A stretch of 64,000 nucleotides of DNA. Source: Streptococcus uberis. GTDB lineage: Bacteria; Bacillota; Bacilli; Lactobacillales; Streptococcaceae. The position numbers were made by a program, and so were the translations under genes. Where the stretch lies: assembly GCF_000785785.1 (NCBI RefSeq), contig NZ_JRQN01000001.1, forward strand, positions 124,001 through 188,000, read 5' to 3'. Under the pieces are notes generated by a model, which was not told the DNA's origin, searched no databases, and was given only the letters and a program-made list of their open reading frames with translations. This document shows positions 7,834 to 18,385 of the stretch, in pieces; position 1 is the stretch's first letter, and each line of letters starts with the position of its first letter.

Positions 7834-9504
7834 TTAAAATAGACCGATTGCTGTACCGTCCTCAAGGACGTCCATATTGAGTGCGGCAGGTAGCTTTGGT
7901 AAGCCAGGCATGGTCATGACATCACCTGTTAGAGCAACAATAAATCCAGCTCCCGTTTTTGGCACAAATTCTCGAATTGTAATATCAAAATCACTTGGTG
8001 CCCCAAGAAGATTTGGATTATCTGAGAAACTGTATTGTGTTTTGGCCATACAAACTGGTAGCCTATCCCAACCAAATTCTCTAAATTGCTTCAATTGTGT
8101 TAAAGCTTTACCAGAATATTGGACTGAACGACCACCATAAATTGCAGTAACAATTTTCTCAATTTTTGCTTCAATAGCATCTTCAGCATCATAAAGTCGA
8201 TTGTAATTTGCTTGTCCTTTATCAATAACATTGACTAATGTTTGCGCTAATTCGACACCACCATCAGCTCCATCTGCCCAAACACTTGCTAATTCAACAG
8301 GCACATCTATTTGAGCACATAATTCCTTAAGCGTCGCGATTTCAGCCTCAGTATCGGCTACAAATTCATTGATAGCTACAACTGCTGGAACATTATATTT
8401 TCTGATATTTTCCACATGTTTTTTAAGATTGGCAAAGCCGTCACGGACAGCTTGAATATTTTCATGGTTTAAATCAGCTTTATTGACACCACCATGCATT
8501 TTTAAAGCACGTAAAGTAGCAACTATCACAACTGCATCGGGAGTAGTTGGTAAATTAGGCACTTTAATATCAAGAAATTTTTCAGCTCCTAAATCAGCCC
8601 CAAATCCAGCCTCTGTAACTGTATAATCAGCTAAGCGTAACGCTGTACTTGTTGCAAGTACTGAATTACAGCCATGAGCAATATTAGCAAAGGGACCGCC
8701 ATGGACCAATGCGGGAGTACCATAAATCGTTTGAACTAAATTCGGTTTAATGGCATCTTTAAGAATTAAGGTTAAGGCACCTTCAACTTTTAAATCTCTC
8801 ACATAAATAGGTTGACGCTCTTTATTATAAGCAATGACAATACTTGCTAGTCTTTCTTTCAAATCTGATAAATCAGTTGAAAGACATAGAATTGCCATGA
8901 TTTCAGAAGCAACGGTTATATCAAAACCATCTTCTCTTGGAACGCCATTTAAAGGACTGCCTAATCCAACAATAACTTGACGGAGCGCACGATCGTTTAA
9001 ATCTAAAACACGCTTCCAGATAATCCGACGATGGTCAATCCCAAGTTCATTTCCTTGTTGTAAATGATTATCAATCAAGGCAGATAACGCATTGTTTGCT
9101 GTTGTAATGGCATGCATGTCCCCTGTAAAATGGAGATTAATATCTTCCATTGGTAATACCTGAGCAAATCCTCCACCAGCGGCACCACCTTTGATTCCCA
9201 TCACTGGACCTAGTGAAGGTTCTCGAAGAGCTAGCATTGTCTTCATTCCAATTTTATTCAGGGCATCTGCTAATCCAATACTCATTGTTGATTTCCCTTC
9301 ACCAGCGGGTGTGGGATTTATAGCAGTTACAAGTATCAATTTGCCGACTTTATTTTTTGCTAAGGATTGAATTTTTTCAAATGATAATTTTGCTTTGTAC
9401 TTGCCATACAATTCGATATCATCATAAGAAATTCCAACTTTTTCAACAATCTCAGTAATAGGTTTAAGTGTTATGCTTTGAGCAATTTCAATATCTGACT
9501 TCAC
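7834..9504 (-). CDS. fhs: Formate-tetrahydrofolate ligase
   Basis: ATP-dependent formation of 10-formyl-tetrahydrofolate for purines and Met-tRNA formylation. 556 residues, the usual length. The P-loop-like motif [14 protein letters not shown] is near residue 65, followed by [19 protein letters not shown] and HFTGDMHA, all diagnostic. The ORF ends with the conserved [12 protein letters not shown] region. Start is GTG at 9504, set by the AAGGAG ribosome site; the overlapping ATG one base upstream is out of frame. A TATAAT with a TG extension lies at 9535-9540. No interruption. Confidence 0.97.
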   Translation of the reverse strand: MKSDIEIAQSITLKPITEIVEKVGISYDDIELYGKYKAKLSFEKIQSLAKNKVGKLILVTAINPTPAGEGKSTMSIGLADALNKIGMKTMLALREPSLGPVMGIKGGAAGGGFAQVLPMEDINLHFTGDMHAITTANNALSALIDNHLQQGNELGIDHRRIIWKRVLDLNDRALRQVIVGLGSPLNGVPREDGFDITVASEIMAILCLSTDLSDLKERLASIVIAYNKERQPIYVRDLKVEGALTLILKDAIKPNLVQTIYGTPALVHGGPFANIAHGCNSVLATSTALRLADYTVTEAGFGADLGAEKFLDIKVPNLPTTPDAVVIVATLRALKMHGGVNKADLNHENIQAVRDGFANLKKHVENIRKYNVPAVVAINEFVADTEAEIATLKELCAQIDVPVELASVWADGADGGVELAQTLVNVIDKGQANYNRLYDAEDAIEAKIEKIVTAIYGGRSVQYSGKALTQLKQFREFGWDRLPVCMAKTQYSFSDNPNLLGAPSDFDITIREFVPKTGAGFIVALTGDVMTMPGLPKLPAALNMDVLEDGTAIGLF

Positions 9505-9733
9505 ATTTAACTCCTTAGTAATTTAGATATGACAATTATACCACAGTTGTGATTTGAACAAACAAATTTAGGTTTTTAAAAGACTAATATTCGTGTTTTA
9601 AAGATTTACAAGATACCAACTCTCTATATATTACAAATTTAAGGTAACAATCGAACGTTTGTTTTATTCATTCCTTATTTCATAGTTATTATGCCTACTA
9701 TTAGTATTGCTTTACTTATTAAAAATAAAAACG

Positions 9734-9762
9734 TTTACTAACTTGTGATTTTTGTGTAAAAT
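9734..9762 (+). promoter_or_regulatory. coaB promoter, predicted start at the initiation codon
   Basis: TTTACT (9734-9739), 17-base spacer, TAAAAT (9757-9762). The predicted first transcribed base falls on or beside ATG 9769, and no ribosome site precedes that ATG, which suggests a leaderless message. The rest of the 264-base gap behind fhs is AT-rich with no other feature I can name. Confidence 0.45.
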
Positions 9763-9768
9763 AAATTT

Positions 9769-10458
9769 ATGAAAATTTTAATAACATCCGGGGGAACCAT
9801 TGAAAAAATTGATTCGGTCAGAGGAATCACAAATCATTCCAGTGGTCAAACTGGCAAAGAAATTGCTCAATTATTTTTAGATCATGGTCATGAGGTTACC
9901 CTTGTAACAACAAGTTCGGCAGTAAAACCCGAGCTTCATCCTCATTTAAGTATGACAATAATAAGTAATGTTGCTGAACTTGCTGCTTGCCTAGAACCTC
10001 TCGTCAAGGAACATGATTGCTTCATCCATGCAATGGCTGTATCTGACTATACACCTGTTTATATGACTGATATGGAAGAATTGTTAGCGACATCCAACCC
10101 CTTAGACTTACTTGAGAAAAGAAATGGTGAAAGCAAAATCTCTTCTCAATCAGATTATCAAGTTCTCTTTCTTAAAAAAACGCCTAAAATTATCTCATTG
10201 GTCAAACAATGGAATCCTGCCATTCAATTAATTGGATTTAAACTGTTAGTTAACGTTTCAGAGGATGAATTAATTAGCGTAGCAAGAGACAGTTTAGAAT
10301 ATAATAAAGCCTCCGCTATTATCACAAACGACTTAAACAATATCAGTAAAGATCGTCACCAGGCATTTTTAGTCACCTCTGATAAGGCAGAAAAGTTAGA
10401 ATCTAATCAGCAAATTGCGCAAGCTATTTTTGAAAGGGTGACTTCCTATGATAAGTAA
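9769..10458 (+). CDS. coaB: Phosphopantothenate-cysteine ligase
   Basis: Second step from 4'-phosphopantothenate towards coenzyme A. 229 residues with the ligase motifs LITSGGTIEKID, ITNHSSGQTGKEIA near residue 20, and ITNDLNN near residue 184. Streptococci carry CoaB and CoaC as separate proteins instead of the fused Dfp of most bacteria. The 3' end overlaps coaC by 11 bases, so the two are translationally coupled. Start ATG 9769 lacks a Shine-Dalgarno sequence. Confidence 0.93.
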   Translation: MKILITSGGTIEKIDSVRGITNHSSGQTGKEIAQLFLDHGHEVTLVTTSSAVKPELHPHLSMTIISNVAELAACLEPLVKEHDCFIHAMAVSDYTPVYMTDMEELLATSNPLDLLEKRNGESKISSQSDYQVLFLKKTPKIISLVKQWNPAIQLIGFKLLVNVSEDELISVARDSLEYNKASAIITNDLNNISKDRHQAFLVTSDKAEKLESNQQIAQAIFERVTSYDK

Positions 10459-10990
10459 TATTACACTTGCTGTTACTGGCAGCATTTCAGCTTATAAGGC
10501 TGCAGATTTAACCAGTAGACTAATGAAAGAAGGCTATCAGGTTACTGTTTTAATGAGTAAAGCTGCCCAAGCTTTTATCACACCATTAACCTTACAAGTT
10601 CTTTCAAAAAATACTGTCCATATTGATATAATGGCTGAGGATGATGTAATGAAAGTTAATCACATTGATTTGGCTAAAAACACAGACTTATTCTTAGTAG
10701 CTCCGGCTAGTGCCAATACTATTGCCCATCTTTCATATGGCTTTGCGGATAACATTATCACAGGTGTTGCTTTAGCTTTGCCACCTGAAGTTCGCAAAAT
10801 GATAGCACCAGCGATGAATACAAAAATGTATCAAAACCCCATTACACAAGAAAATTTATCTCGTTTAGCTACATTTGGATACCGTGAGATTAAGCCTAAA
10901 GCTAGTTTACTGGCTTGTGGTGATGTTGGAACTGGAGCTTTAGCAGATATTGATACCATCATGGCTGAAATTACTAGCTTAAGAGATTAA
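10448..10990 (+). CDS. coaC: Phosphopantothenoylcysteine decarboxylase
   Basis: Flavin-dependent decarboxylation that yields 4'-phosphopantetheine. 180 residues. Diagnostic features are the flavin-binding start LAVTGSISAYKAADL, the catalytic histidine in KVNHIDLAK (about residue 74), the substrate clamp IAPAMNTKMY and the cysteine loop LLACGDVGTGAL. Start ATG overlaps coaB. It is followed 36 bases later by the panT-like gene, so uptake and use of pantothenate appear linked. Confidence 0.94.
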   Translation: MISNITLAVTGSISAYKAADLTSRLMKEGYQVTVLMSKAAQAFITPLTLQVLSKNTVHIDIMAEDDVMKVNHIDLAKNTDLFLVAPASANTIAHLSYGFADNIITGVALALPPEVRKMIAPAMNTKMYQNPITQENLSRLATFGYREIKPKASLLACGDVGTGALADIDTIMAEITSLRD

Positions 10991-11026
10991 AATAATAGCA
11001 TTTAACTATAAGGAGTTAATTAATAC

Positions 11027-11596
11027 ATGAACCGTTCGAAGTCATCAACCATTGCAACCATTTCAATCTTTTTTGCCATAATGTTACTGATTCATTTTAT
11101 CAGTTCATTAGTTTTCAATCTCTGGCCAGTCCCTATAAAACCGACACTTGTTCATATTCCTGTTATTGTAGCATCGATTGTTTATGGACCAAAAATCGGC
11201 TCCATTTTAGGTGGTTTGATGGGTGTCATTAGTGTCATTACAAATACAATCGTTCTTTTACCAACAAGTTACCTCTTCTCTCCATTTGTAACACATGGCA
11301 ATTTCTTCTCATTACTAATTGCCTTAGTTCCAAGAATTCTAATCGGTGTATTTCCCTATTTCATTTACAAAATGGTTAACACTAAATTCGGGCTTGTTAT
11401 ATCAGGAATTATTGGGTCATTAACAAATACTGTTTTTGTTTTAAGCGGAATTTTTATTTTCTTTGCGAAAGTTTTCAATGGAAATATCAAAGCTTTACTA
11501 ACAACAATTGTTTCTACAAATGCTATCGCAGAAATGATTATATCAGCCTTAGTGGTCTTTGCAATCATTCCGACACTTACTAAATTGAAAAAATAA
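11027..11596 (+). CDS. panT: ECF transporter S component, probably pantothenate-specific
   Basis: 189 residues with about five or six hydrophobic helices (for example ATISIFFAIMLLIHFISSLV, PVIVASIVYGPKIGSILGGLMG). This is the size and pattern of an energy-coupling-factor substrate-binding subunit, which would work with the shared EcfA/EcfT module encoded elsewhere. The pantothenate assignment is from its position after coaB-coaC, a known streptococcal arrangement, not from residues. AAGGAG precedes the start. A terminator follows at 11604. Confidence 0.75.
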   Translation: MNRSKSSTIATISIFFAIMLLIHFISSLVFNLWPVPIKPTLVHIPVIVASIVYGPKIGSILGGLMGVISVITNTIVLLPTSYLFSPFVTHGNFFSLLIALVPRILIGVFPYFIYKMVNTKFGLVISGIIGSLTNTVFVLSGIFIFFAKVFNGNIKALLTTIVSTNAIAEMIISALVVFAIIPTLTKLKK

Positions 11597-11603
11597 ATCA
11601 TCA

Positions 11604-11629
11604 ACTTGTTCGCTTGAACAAGTTTTTTT
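11604..11629 (+). terminator. Terminator of coaB-coaC-panT
   Basis: 8-bp stem ACTTGTTC/GAACAAGT (11604-11623) with loop GCTT and seven T. Confidence 0.88.
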
Positions 11630-11731
11630 GAAAACTTAAAGATGTAAGCTGTGAAATCAATAGAAAAAAGGATGATTTTTTCTTTTCAAAATGGTATAAT
11701 GAAAGCGTTTAAAAATATAAAGGAGTAAACG

Positions 11732-13452
11732 ATGACTTATAAAGAAAATTATCAAAAATGGTTAGCTGTTACAACTCTTCCTGATTACCTAAAAGAAGAG
11801 CTTGTAGCAATGGATGACAAAACTATGGAAGATGCCTTCTATACTAATTTAGAATTTGGTACAGCCGGAATGCGTGGCTACATTGGTGCTGGAACAAACC
11901 GGATTAATATCTACGTTGTAAGACAAGCTACCGAAGGTTTAGCCAAGCTTGTTGAGTCAAAAGGACAAGTCGCAAAAGATGCAGGAATTGCTATCGCATA
12001 TGATTCACGTCATTTCTCACCAGAATTTGCCTTTGAATCAGCCCAAGTCTTAGCTGCGCATGGCATTAAGTCATATGTTTTTGAAAGCTTACGTCCAACA
12101 CCTGAATTATCATTTGCAGTGCGTCACCTAGGTGCATTTGCTGGTATTATGATTACAGCAAGCCATAATCCTGCTCCATTTAACGGCTATAAAGTTTATG
12201 GAGCAGATGGTGGACAAATGCCTCCAGCTGATGCAGATGCACTGACAGACTACATCAGAACTATTGAGGATCCTTCTCTATTCAGCTAGCTGATCTAGAA
12301 GCATCAAAAGAATCAGGTCTTATTGAAGTAATTGGCGAAGCGATTGATAAAGAATACCTTAAAGAAGTTAAGGATGTGAATATCAATCAAGATTTGATCG
12401 ATAATTATGGACGAGACATGAAAATTGTCTACACACCGCTTCACGGTACAGGCGAAATGCTTGCTCGCCGTGCTTTAGCACAAGCTGGCTTTGAATCAGT
12501 AGAGGTTGTTGAAGCACAAGCTAAACCAGATCCAGATTTTTCAACTGTTAAATCACCAAACCCAGAAAGTCAAACTGCATTTGCTCTTGCTGAAGAACTC
12601 GGTCGTCAAGTTGATGCTGATGTTTTGGTTGCAACAGACCCTGATGCTGACCGACTTGGTGTTGAAATCCGTCAAGAAGATGGCTCTTACTGGAATCTAT
12701 CTGGTAACCAAATTGGAGCTTTAATTGCCAAATATATTCTAGAAGCGCACAAACAAGCCGGTACACTACCTGAGAATGCAGCTCTAGCTAAATCAATTGT
12801 ATCTACAGAATTAGTTACAAAAATTGCTGAAAGCTACGGCGCTACAATGTTTAATGTGTTAACAGGCTTCAAGTTTATTGCAGAAAAAATTCAAGAGTTT
12901 GAAGAAAAACACAATCATACTTACATGTTTGGTTTCGAAGAAAGCTTTGGTTACCTGATTAAACCATTTGTACGTGATAAAGACGCTATTCAAGCCGTAT
13001 TATTAGTTGCTGAAATTGCTGCCTACTACCGCTCACGTGGTTTAACATTAGCAGACGGTATTGATGAAATTTATAAAGAATATGGTTACTTTGCAGAAAA
13101 AACAATTTCAGTTACCTTATCTGGTGTTGATGGAGCAGCTCAAATTAAAGCAATTATGGATAACTTCCGTAACGATGCTCCAAGTCAATTTAACAACACT
13201 GAAATTGTACTTTCAGAAGACTTCCAAAATTTAACAGCTAAAGACCACCAAAAAGGCAATGTAACTAGTCTAACAACGCCACCAAGTAATGTATTGAAAT
13301 ATACCCTTGCAGATGATTCATGGTTTGCTGTTCGTCCTTCAGGAACAGAACCAAAAATCAAATTCTATATCGCAACAGTTGGAGAAACACTTGAGCAAGC
13401 TGAACAAAAAATTGTAACGATTGAAAAAGAAATCAATACATTTGTTAATTAA
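11732..13452 (+). pseudogene. pgm: Phosphoglucomutase/phosphomannomutase, one frameshift
   Basis: Interconverts glucose 1- and 6-phosphate, supplying UDP-glucose for capsule, teichoic acid and glycolipids. The chain holds the phospho-serine loop ITASHNPAPFNG (S144), the metal loop DPDADRLG, the sugar loop GFEESFGYL and the phosphate site RPSGTEPKIKF. The frame breaks near 12273: GAG GAT CC runs into the frame reading FSIQLADLEASK. One restored base gives 573 residues, the family length. A TGG-extended TATAAT lies at 11695-11700 and AAAGGAG precedes the start. The gene is fully conserved on both sides, so a deletion error is likely. Confidence 0.9.
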
Positions 13453-13461
13453 TATTTAAAA

Positions 13462-13489
13462 GAAGTACAAAAATTGTACTTCCTTTTTG
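13462..13489 (+). terminator. pgm terminator
   Basis: 9-bp perfect stem GAAGTACAA/TTGTACTTC (13462-13482), then C and five T. Confidence 0.85.
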
Positions 13490-13509
13490 TAGACTGTAAA
13501 ATGAATTCT

Positions 13510-13546
13510 AAAAAAGTGAAGCCAAATAAGTTTGACTTCACTTTTT
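13510..13546 (-). terminator. Terminator of the nucleoside operon
   Basis: Stem AAAAAGTGAAG/CTTCACTTTTT (13511-13521, 13536-13546) extended inward by CAAA/TTTG. It has T-rich arms on both strands and can serve the convergent pgm and rnsD transcripts. Confidence 0.8.
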
Positions 13547-13564
13547 AAATCAACAGAGTTGATG

Positions 13565-14521
13565 TTATTTTGATTTAATATAGTTAACACCATCTGCTTT
13601 TGGAGCAACAGATTGACCAAAGAAAGCTGCTAAAATAATAATTGTGAAGACGTAAGGTGCAATTTCTAAGTAAACTGAAGGAATTGAGCTTAACAAAGGT
13701 AATTGACTTCCAATAACGGCTAAACTTTGAGAGAGTCCAAAGAATAAACTTGATAACATTGCCCCAATTGGATTCCATTTACCAAAGATCATAGCGGCTA
13801 ATGAAATGAAACCAGGACCTAAAATCGTTGTAACTGCAAAGTTAACTGAAATTGATTGCGCATAAACTGCTCCACCAATACCACCTAGGAAACCAGAAAT
13901 CATAACACCGTAATATTTCATCAAATAAACATTGATTCCAAGTGTATCTGCTGCCTGTGGGTGCTCACCTACAGATCTTAATCTCAAACCAAATCTTGTT
14001 TTATATAAAATATACCAAGCTAAGAATGAGAAAGCAACAGCTAAATAACCAATCAAAGTTGTATTTTTAAAGAAAATGTCTCCGATGATTGGAATTTTTG
14101 ATAAAATCGGGAAATCAAATTTCCCAAAAGAAGTTTGAATATTATCAGTTTGCCCCTTACCATAAAGCACTTTAACAAGGAAAATTGCGAACGAAGGCGC
14201 TAATAAGTTCAACACGGTACCACTGACAATGTGGTCAGCCCTAAAATTAATTGTTGCTAATGCATGGATAAGTGAGAAAATCAATCCCGCAAAACCTGCA
14301 ACAAGAATGGCAATCCATGGAGTTGCTTTACCAAGAGTATGAGCGAATTCTAAGTTAAAAACAATACCTGTAAAAGCACCAATAACCATTATACCCTCTA
14401 AACCGACGTTAACAACACCACTACGTTCAGAGAATGTCCCACCGATACTTGTAAAAATTAAAGGTGTTGCATAAATAAGCATTGAAGACATAAGTAGAGA
14501 TAATAAAGTCACTATTGACAT
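13565..14521 (-). CDS. rnsD: Ribonucleoside ABC transporter permease
   Basis: 318 residues from ATG 14521 (AAAGGTGG ribosome site upstream); the frame is open 12 bases further but that start is less likely. Belongs to the branched-chain/ribose-type permease family (YufQ/NupQ): eight to ten hydrophobic helices with ERSGVVNVGLEG near the N-terminus and GLRLRSVGEHPQAADTLGI, the conserved cytoplasmic loop that meets the ATPase. Last gene of the rnsB-A-C-D set; its start overlaps the rnsC stop region. Confidence 0.9.
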   Translation of the reverse strand: MSIVTLLSLLMSSMLIYATPLIFTSIGGTFSERSGVVNVGLEGIMVIGAFTGIVFNLEFAHTLGKATPWIAILVAGFAGLIFSLIHALATINFRADHIVSGTVLNLLAPSFAIFLVKVLYGKGQTDNIQTSFGKFDFPILSKIPIIGDIFFKNTTLIGYLAVAFSFLAWYILYKTRFGLRLRSVGEHPQAADTLGINVYLMKYYGVMISGFLGGIGGAVYAQSISVNFAVTTILGPGFISLAAMIFGKWNPIGAMLSSLFFGLSQSLAVIGSQLPLLSSIPSVYLEIAPYVFTIIILAAFFGQSVAPKADGVNYIKSK

Positions 14522-14522
14522 C

Positions 14523-15591
14523 TTATTTACCACCTTTCACTGTTACTTTTTTGTTACGGATCATATATTTTTCAATCAAATAATGTGCTCCTACAAAGAA
14601 GATAATTGATGCAGTTACAATCTTAACCAATTCTGGTGGGATACCTGCAATGTTCATACCTGGCGCACCAATATTTAGGACACCAAATAAGAATGAAGAG
14701 AAGAAAATACCAATTGGGTTATTTGCAGCTAATAAGCTAACAGCCATTCCATCAAATCCAATGGCCAAAGAACTTGACTGAACAAAGACATTACCAAATG
14801 TACCAACCCTTCAAAACGACACCGCCAAGACCCGCTAGAGCACCAGAAATAATCATTGATAAAATGATTGTTCGTTTTGAAGACATCCCAGCATATTCAC
14901 TTGCGTGAGGATTCAAACCTACTGAACGTATTTCAAATCCTAAAGTTGTCTTATTCAATAAGAACCAGATAACTACAATAGCAATAATAGCAAAGAAAAT
15001 ACCAATATTAATACGAGAATTACTTGTCAAATTAGAAAGCCATTCTGTTTGATAAGTAGCATTTTTACTAACTTGAATGGTTGAGTCAATACTCTGTTTA
15101 ACACTTTTAGCAAATCCCTTTTGGATAACTGCATTACCAATATACAATATGATGTAGTTCATCATAATGGTAACGATTACCTCACTAGTTCCCAAGAAAG
15201 CTCTTAAGATACCAGGAATTGCACCTGCTATACCACCTGCAAGCATACCAATTAATACAGTAAATAGAATTAATAAAGGACGTGACATATCAGGATGTGA
15301 CAGTGCAAACCAAGTTGATGAAATCCAACCTGCTAAGGCTTGACCAGAAAGACCAATATTGAAAAAACCTGCACGACTTGCTACTGAGAATCCAAGAGCA
15401 ATCAGAATAAGTGGTCCCATGGCTCTCATGATTTCACCAATATTCTTTACGCTACCAAAGGCAATTTGAAATAAGCCTTCATAACCCCATATTGGATCAT
15501 AGCCAAAAATAAACATAATAATTGCACCCAAGACAAACCCTAATAAAACGGAAATGACTGGTACGGCAATTTGTTGTGCCTTTTTAGACAT
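14523..15591 (-). pseudogene. rnsC: Ribonucleoside ABC transporter permease, frameshifted
   Basis: Partner permease of rnsD (YufP/NupP type). Start is ATG 15591, placed by GGAGG and overlapping the rnsA stop. The first frame carries RAGFFNIGLSGQ and GFEIRSVGLNPHASEYAGM, then ends falsely after SGALAGLGGVV near 14800. The next frame continues TFGNVFVQSSSLAIGFDGM and on to the true C-terminus. The net shift is +1, most simply two missing bases (one T in a T-run and one G in a G-run), which would restore VVFEGLGTF and about 356 residues. No transporter of this class works with a split permease, so I take this as sequence error. Confidence 0.85.
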
Positions 15592-17116
15592 CTTCTTCCT
15601 CCTTATCAATTGAACCACCTGCCATTAAAATACCTAATTCTTGTTTATTAGTATTTTCTGGACTTACAATACCTTGGATTTTTCCATCATGTATTACTGC
15701 GATTCTATCTGACACATTTAATATTTCATCTAATTCGAAACTGACAACAAGCACTGCTTTGCCTTTATCTCTTTCTTCAATCAAACGTCTATGAATATAT
15801 TCAATTGCTCCAACATCCAATCCTCTTGTTGGTTGACTAACAATCAATAAGTCAGGGTTACGGTCAACTTCACGAGCGATGATTGCTTTTTGTTGATTCC
15901 CTCCTGAAAATCCTTTGGCAGGAACTAATTCACTTGCACCGCGGACATCAAACTCAGCCATTAATTTGCGAGCATATTCATTAATTTTATTGTAATTTAG
16001 AATACCATTTTTACTTAACGGTTCTTTGTAATAAGTTTGTAGAGCTGTATTTTCAGCTAATGAGAGCTCTAAAACTAAACCATCTCTATGGCGGTCTTCT
16101 GGAACATGACCAACTGACAATTCTGTGATTTGTCGCGATGTCCAGTGTGTAACTTCTTTATTTTTAATTAAAATACTTCCAGATTTAGACTTTCTAAGTC
16201 CAGTAATCGCTTGAATTAATTCACTTTGACCATTGCCATCGATACCAGCAATACCCACAATTTCTCCAGCACGAATATCTAAAGATAAACCTTTCACTGC
16301 AGGAACGCCACGATTTTCATCGACATACAAATCCTTGATAGATAACACAACGTCTTTAGGTTGTGAAGGCATTTTTTCAGTAGTGAATGAAACTGAGCGA
16401 CCTACCATCATTTCAGCCAATTCTTTTGAACTCACCCCGGCTACAGGAACTGTCTCAATACTTTTACCACGTCTGATTACAGTAACTTTATCAGCAACAG
16501 CACGAATTTCATCTAGTTTATGGGTAATCAAAATAATTGATTTACCTTCTTTAACTAGATTTTTCATAATTGACATTAATTCTTTAATTTCTGATGGTGT
16601 TAGCACTGCTGTCGGCTCATCAAAGATTAAGATATCAGCTCCACGATATAAAGTTTTTAAAATTTCAACACGTTGCTGTGCGCCAACAGAAATATCCGCT
16701 ACCCTTGCATCTGGATCAACAGATAGACCATACTTCATTGATAATTCTTTAATATCTTTACTTGCTTGTTTTAAATCAAGTACACCATTTTTTACTGTTT
16801 CATTCCCAAGAATGATATTTTCAGCAACAGTGAATGCTTCTACTAACATAAAGTGTTGGTGAACCATACCAATTCCCAATTTAGAAGATTTAGATGGGGA
16901 ATCAATTGCAACCAACTGTCCGTTGATTACAATTTCACCTTCAGTTGGCTCTAATAAACCGGCAAGCATATTCATTAAAGTTGATTTCCCAGCGCCATTT
17001 TCACCTAATAGGGCATGAATTTCGCCTTTTTCAACTTGCAAATTGATATGATCATTTGCAACGAATTCACCAAATTTTTTAGTAATGTCTTTCATTTCAA
17101 TGACATATTGAGTCAT
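15584..17116 (-). CDS. rnsA: Ribonucleoside ABC transporter ATPase (double cassette)
   Basis: 510 residues, two ATP-binding cassettes in one chain as in sugar and nucleoside importers of the RbsA/YufO class. First cassette: Walker A GENGAGKSTLMN near residue 37, signature SVGAQQRVEIL, Walker B ILIFDEPTAVL. Second cassette: degenerate Walker A GIDGNGQSELIQ, signature FSGGNQQKAIIAREV, Walker B LLIVSQPTRGLD, where the usual E is Q. Degenerate second sites are normal in this class. It lies behind rnsB, separated by a hairpin cluster. Confidence 0.94.
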   Translation of the reverse strand: MTQYVIEMKDITKKFGEFVANDHINLQVEKGEIHALLGENGAGKSTLMNMLAGLLEPTEGEIVINGQLVAIDSPSKSSKLGIGMVHQHFMLVEAFTVAENIILGNETVKNGVLDLKQASKDIKELSMKYGLSVDPDARVADISVGAQQRVEILKTLYRGADILIFDEPTAVLTPSEIKELMSIMKNLVKEGKSIILITHKLDEIRAVADKVTVIRRGKSIETVPVAGVSSKELAEMMVGRSVSFTTEKMPSQPKDVVLSIKDLYVDENRGVPAVKGLSLDIRAGEIVGIAGIDGNGQSELIQAITGLRKSKSGSILIKNKEVTHWTSRQITELSVGHVPEDRHRDGLVLELSLAENTALQTYYKEPLSKNGILNYNKINEYARKLMAEFDVRGASELVPAKGFSGGNQQKAIIAREVDRNPDLLIVSQPTRGLDVGAIEYIHRRLIEERDKGKAVLVVSFELDEILNVSDRIAVIHDGKIQGIVSPENTNKQELGILMAGGSIDKEEEDV

Positions 17117-17152
17117 AGGATTGTGCTTCCTTTCAATTCACTCTTTTATTTC

Positions 17153-17234
17153 AGTAAAGCTTGTCATCGGTCACAAGCTTTACTGAGATAAAAGTATCTC
17201 AGTCTAAAAAGAACGACCGACAAAGGTCGTTCTT
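17153..17234 (-). promoter_or_regulatory. Hairpin cluster between rnsB and rnsA
   Basis: Three stem-loops. AAGAACGACC/GGTCGTTCTT (17209-17218, 17225-17234) is followed on the minus strand by five T and looks like a terminator. ACTGAGATA/TATCTCAGT lies at 17182-17203. AGTAAAGCTTGT/ACAAGCTTTACT lies at 17153-17184. The last two share three bases, so both cannot form fully. Likely to reduce read-through so that more binding protein than ATPase is made. Confidence 0.7.
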
Positions 17235-17242
17235 AAATCTTA

Positions 17243-18298
17243 TTATTTTTCAGGAACTTTAACGTCACCAGAAATAATTTTTTCTTTTGCAGCTTTGACT
17301 GCTTTTATACCGTCTTCACTAAGATTTGTAGTAGCGATATCAACACCACCATCTTTTAATCCATAAACTGTAGTTTTTCCACCAGGGAATTTTTTATCTG
17401 CTACAAGTTTGTTAATTAATTGAACTGATTTGCCGACTTTCTTAATTGAAGATGCTAAAACAAAGTTAGACTCTTTTTTATCTTGACTAGTGTACTTACC
17501 TTCACCAACTTGGTCACGGTCTACACCGATAACCCAAACTTTATCAGCTTCACTTTTCTTTTCATTAACACTTTTGGCTTCATTGAAGACACCAGCACCA
17601 GTTCCACCAGCAGCTTGATAAATAACGTCAGCACCACCAGCATATTGTGCAGCTGCGATTGTTTTACCTTTAGCAGCATCACCAAAAGATCCAGCATAGT
17701 CAACTTTAACTTGGATACTATCATCAACCGATTTAACACCAGCTAAAAATCCTTTTTCAAATCGAGTAATGACAGTGCCTTTCATACCACCAACAAAACC
17801 AACTACTTTTGTTTTAGTGGTTTTGGCAGCAGCAATCCCTGCAAGATAAGCGGCTTCATTATCAGCAAATGTTACACTAGCAACATTGTCTTTTCCTTCG
17901 ATGATATCATCAACGATTACATAGTTAACATCTTTGTTATCACCTGCAGCTTTGGCAATTGCATCTTTAAGTGAGAAACCAATACCATAAAGTAATTTGT
18001 AACCACTTGAAACAGCTGTATCTAAGTTAGTTGCATAATCTGATTCACTTGCAGATTGGAAGTAGTCAAAACCAGAACCTTTTTTAAGTCCGTTTTCTTT
18101 CCCCCAAGCCTTCATGCCTTCCCATGCTGATTGGTTAAATGATTTATCATCAACACCACCAGTATCTGTGATCATTGCAACTTTTAAATCTGTTTTAGCA
18201 TCTTTGCTATCAGATTTTGAAGCACCACGGTTACCACAAGCAGCTAAGCTTAGTAAAGCTACAGAAGCTAAGCCAAGACCAATAAATTTCTTGTTCAT
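17243..18298 (-). CDS. rnsB: Ribonucleoside-binding lipoprotein (BMP family)
   Basis: 351 residues. Signal peptide with lipobox LSLAAC places it on the outer face of the membrane, anchored at C21. The mature part is a Bmp/Med family nucleoside receptor: MITDTGGVDDKSFNQSAWEG, NVASVTFADNEAAYLAGIAA and VIGVDRDQ. It captures nucleosides for RnsACD. It follows cdd, so uptake, deamination and phosphorolysis form one operon. A good ribosome site (AGGAGGG) precedes ATG 18298. Confidence 0.95.
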   Translation of the reverse strand: MNKKFIGLGLASVALLSLAACGNRGASKSDSKDAKTDLKVAMITDTGGVDDKSFNQSAWEGMKAWGKENGLKKGSGFDYFQSASESDYATNLDTAVSSGYKLLYGIGFSLKDAIAKAAGDNKDVNYVIVDDIIEGKDNVASVTFADNEAAYLAGIAAAKTTKTKVVGFVGGMKGTVITRFEKGFLAGVKSVDDSIQVKVDYAGSFGDAAKGKTIAAAQYAGGADVIYQAAGGTGAGVFNEAKSVNEKKSEADKVWVIGVDRDQVGEGKYTSQDKKESNFVLASSIKKVGKSVQLINKLVADKKFPGGKTTVYGLKDGGVDIATTNLSEDGIKAVKAAKEKIISGDVKVPEK

Positions 18299-18385
18299 CT
18301 AAATGAACCCTCCTAAAAAAGTTTCTAGCAATTACTTGCTGAAAGTAATATAAAGCCTTATGGCTGAATAACATATTAAGACAGA

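Noticed and set aside
9505..9768. cre site near the ACGTTTAC sequence before coaB
   Set aside because: The left half does not match the CcpA consensus; it is better explained as the -35 region.
16233..16862. Plus-strand ORF of 209 residues
   Set aside because: It is antisense to the conserved rnsA ATPase, with serine/threonine-rich composition typical of a shadow frame.
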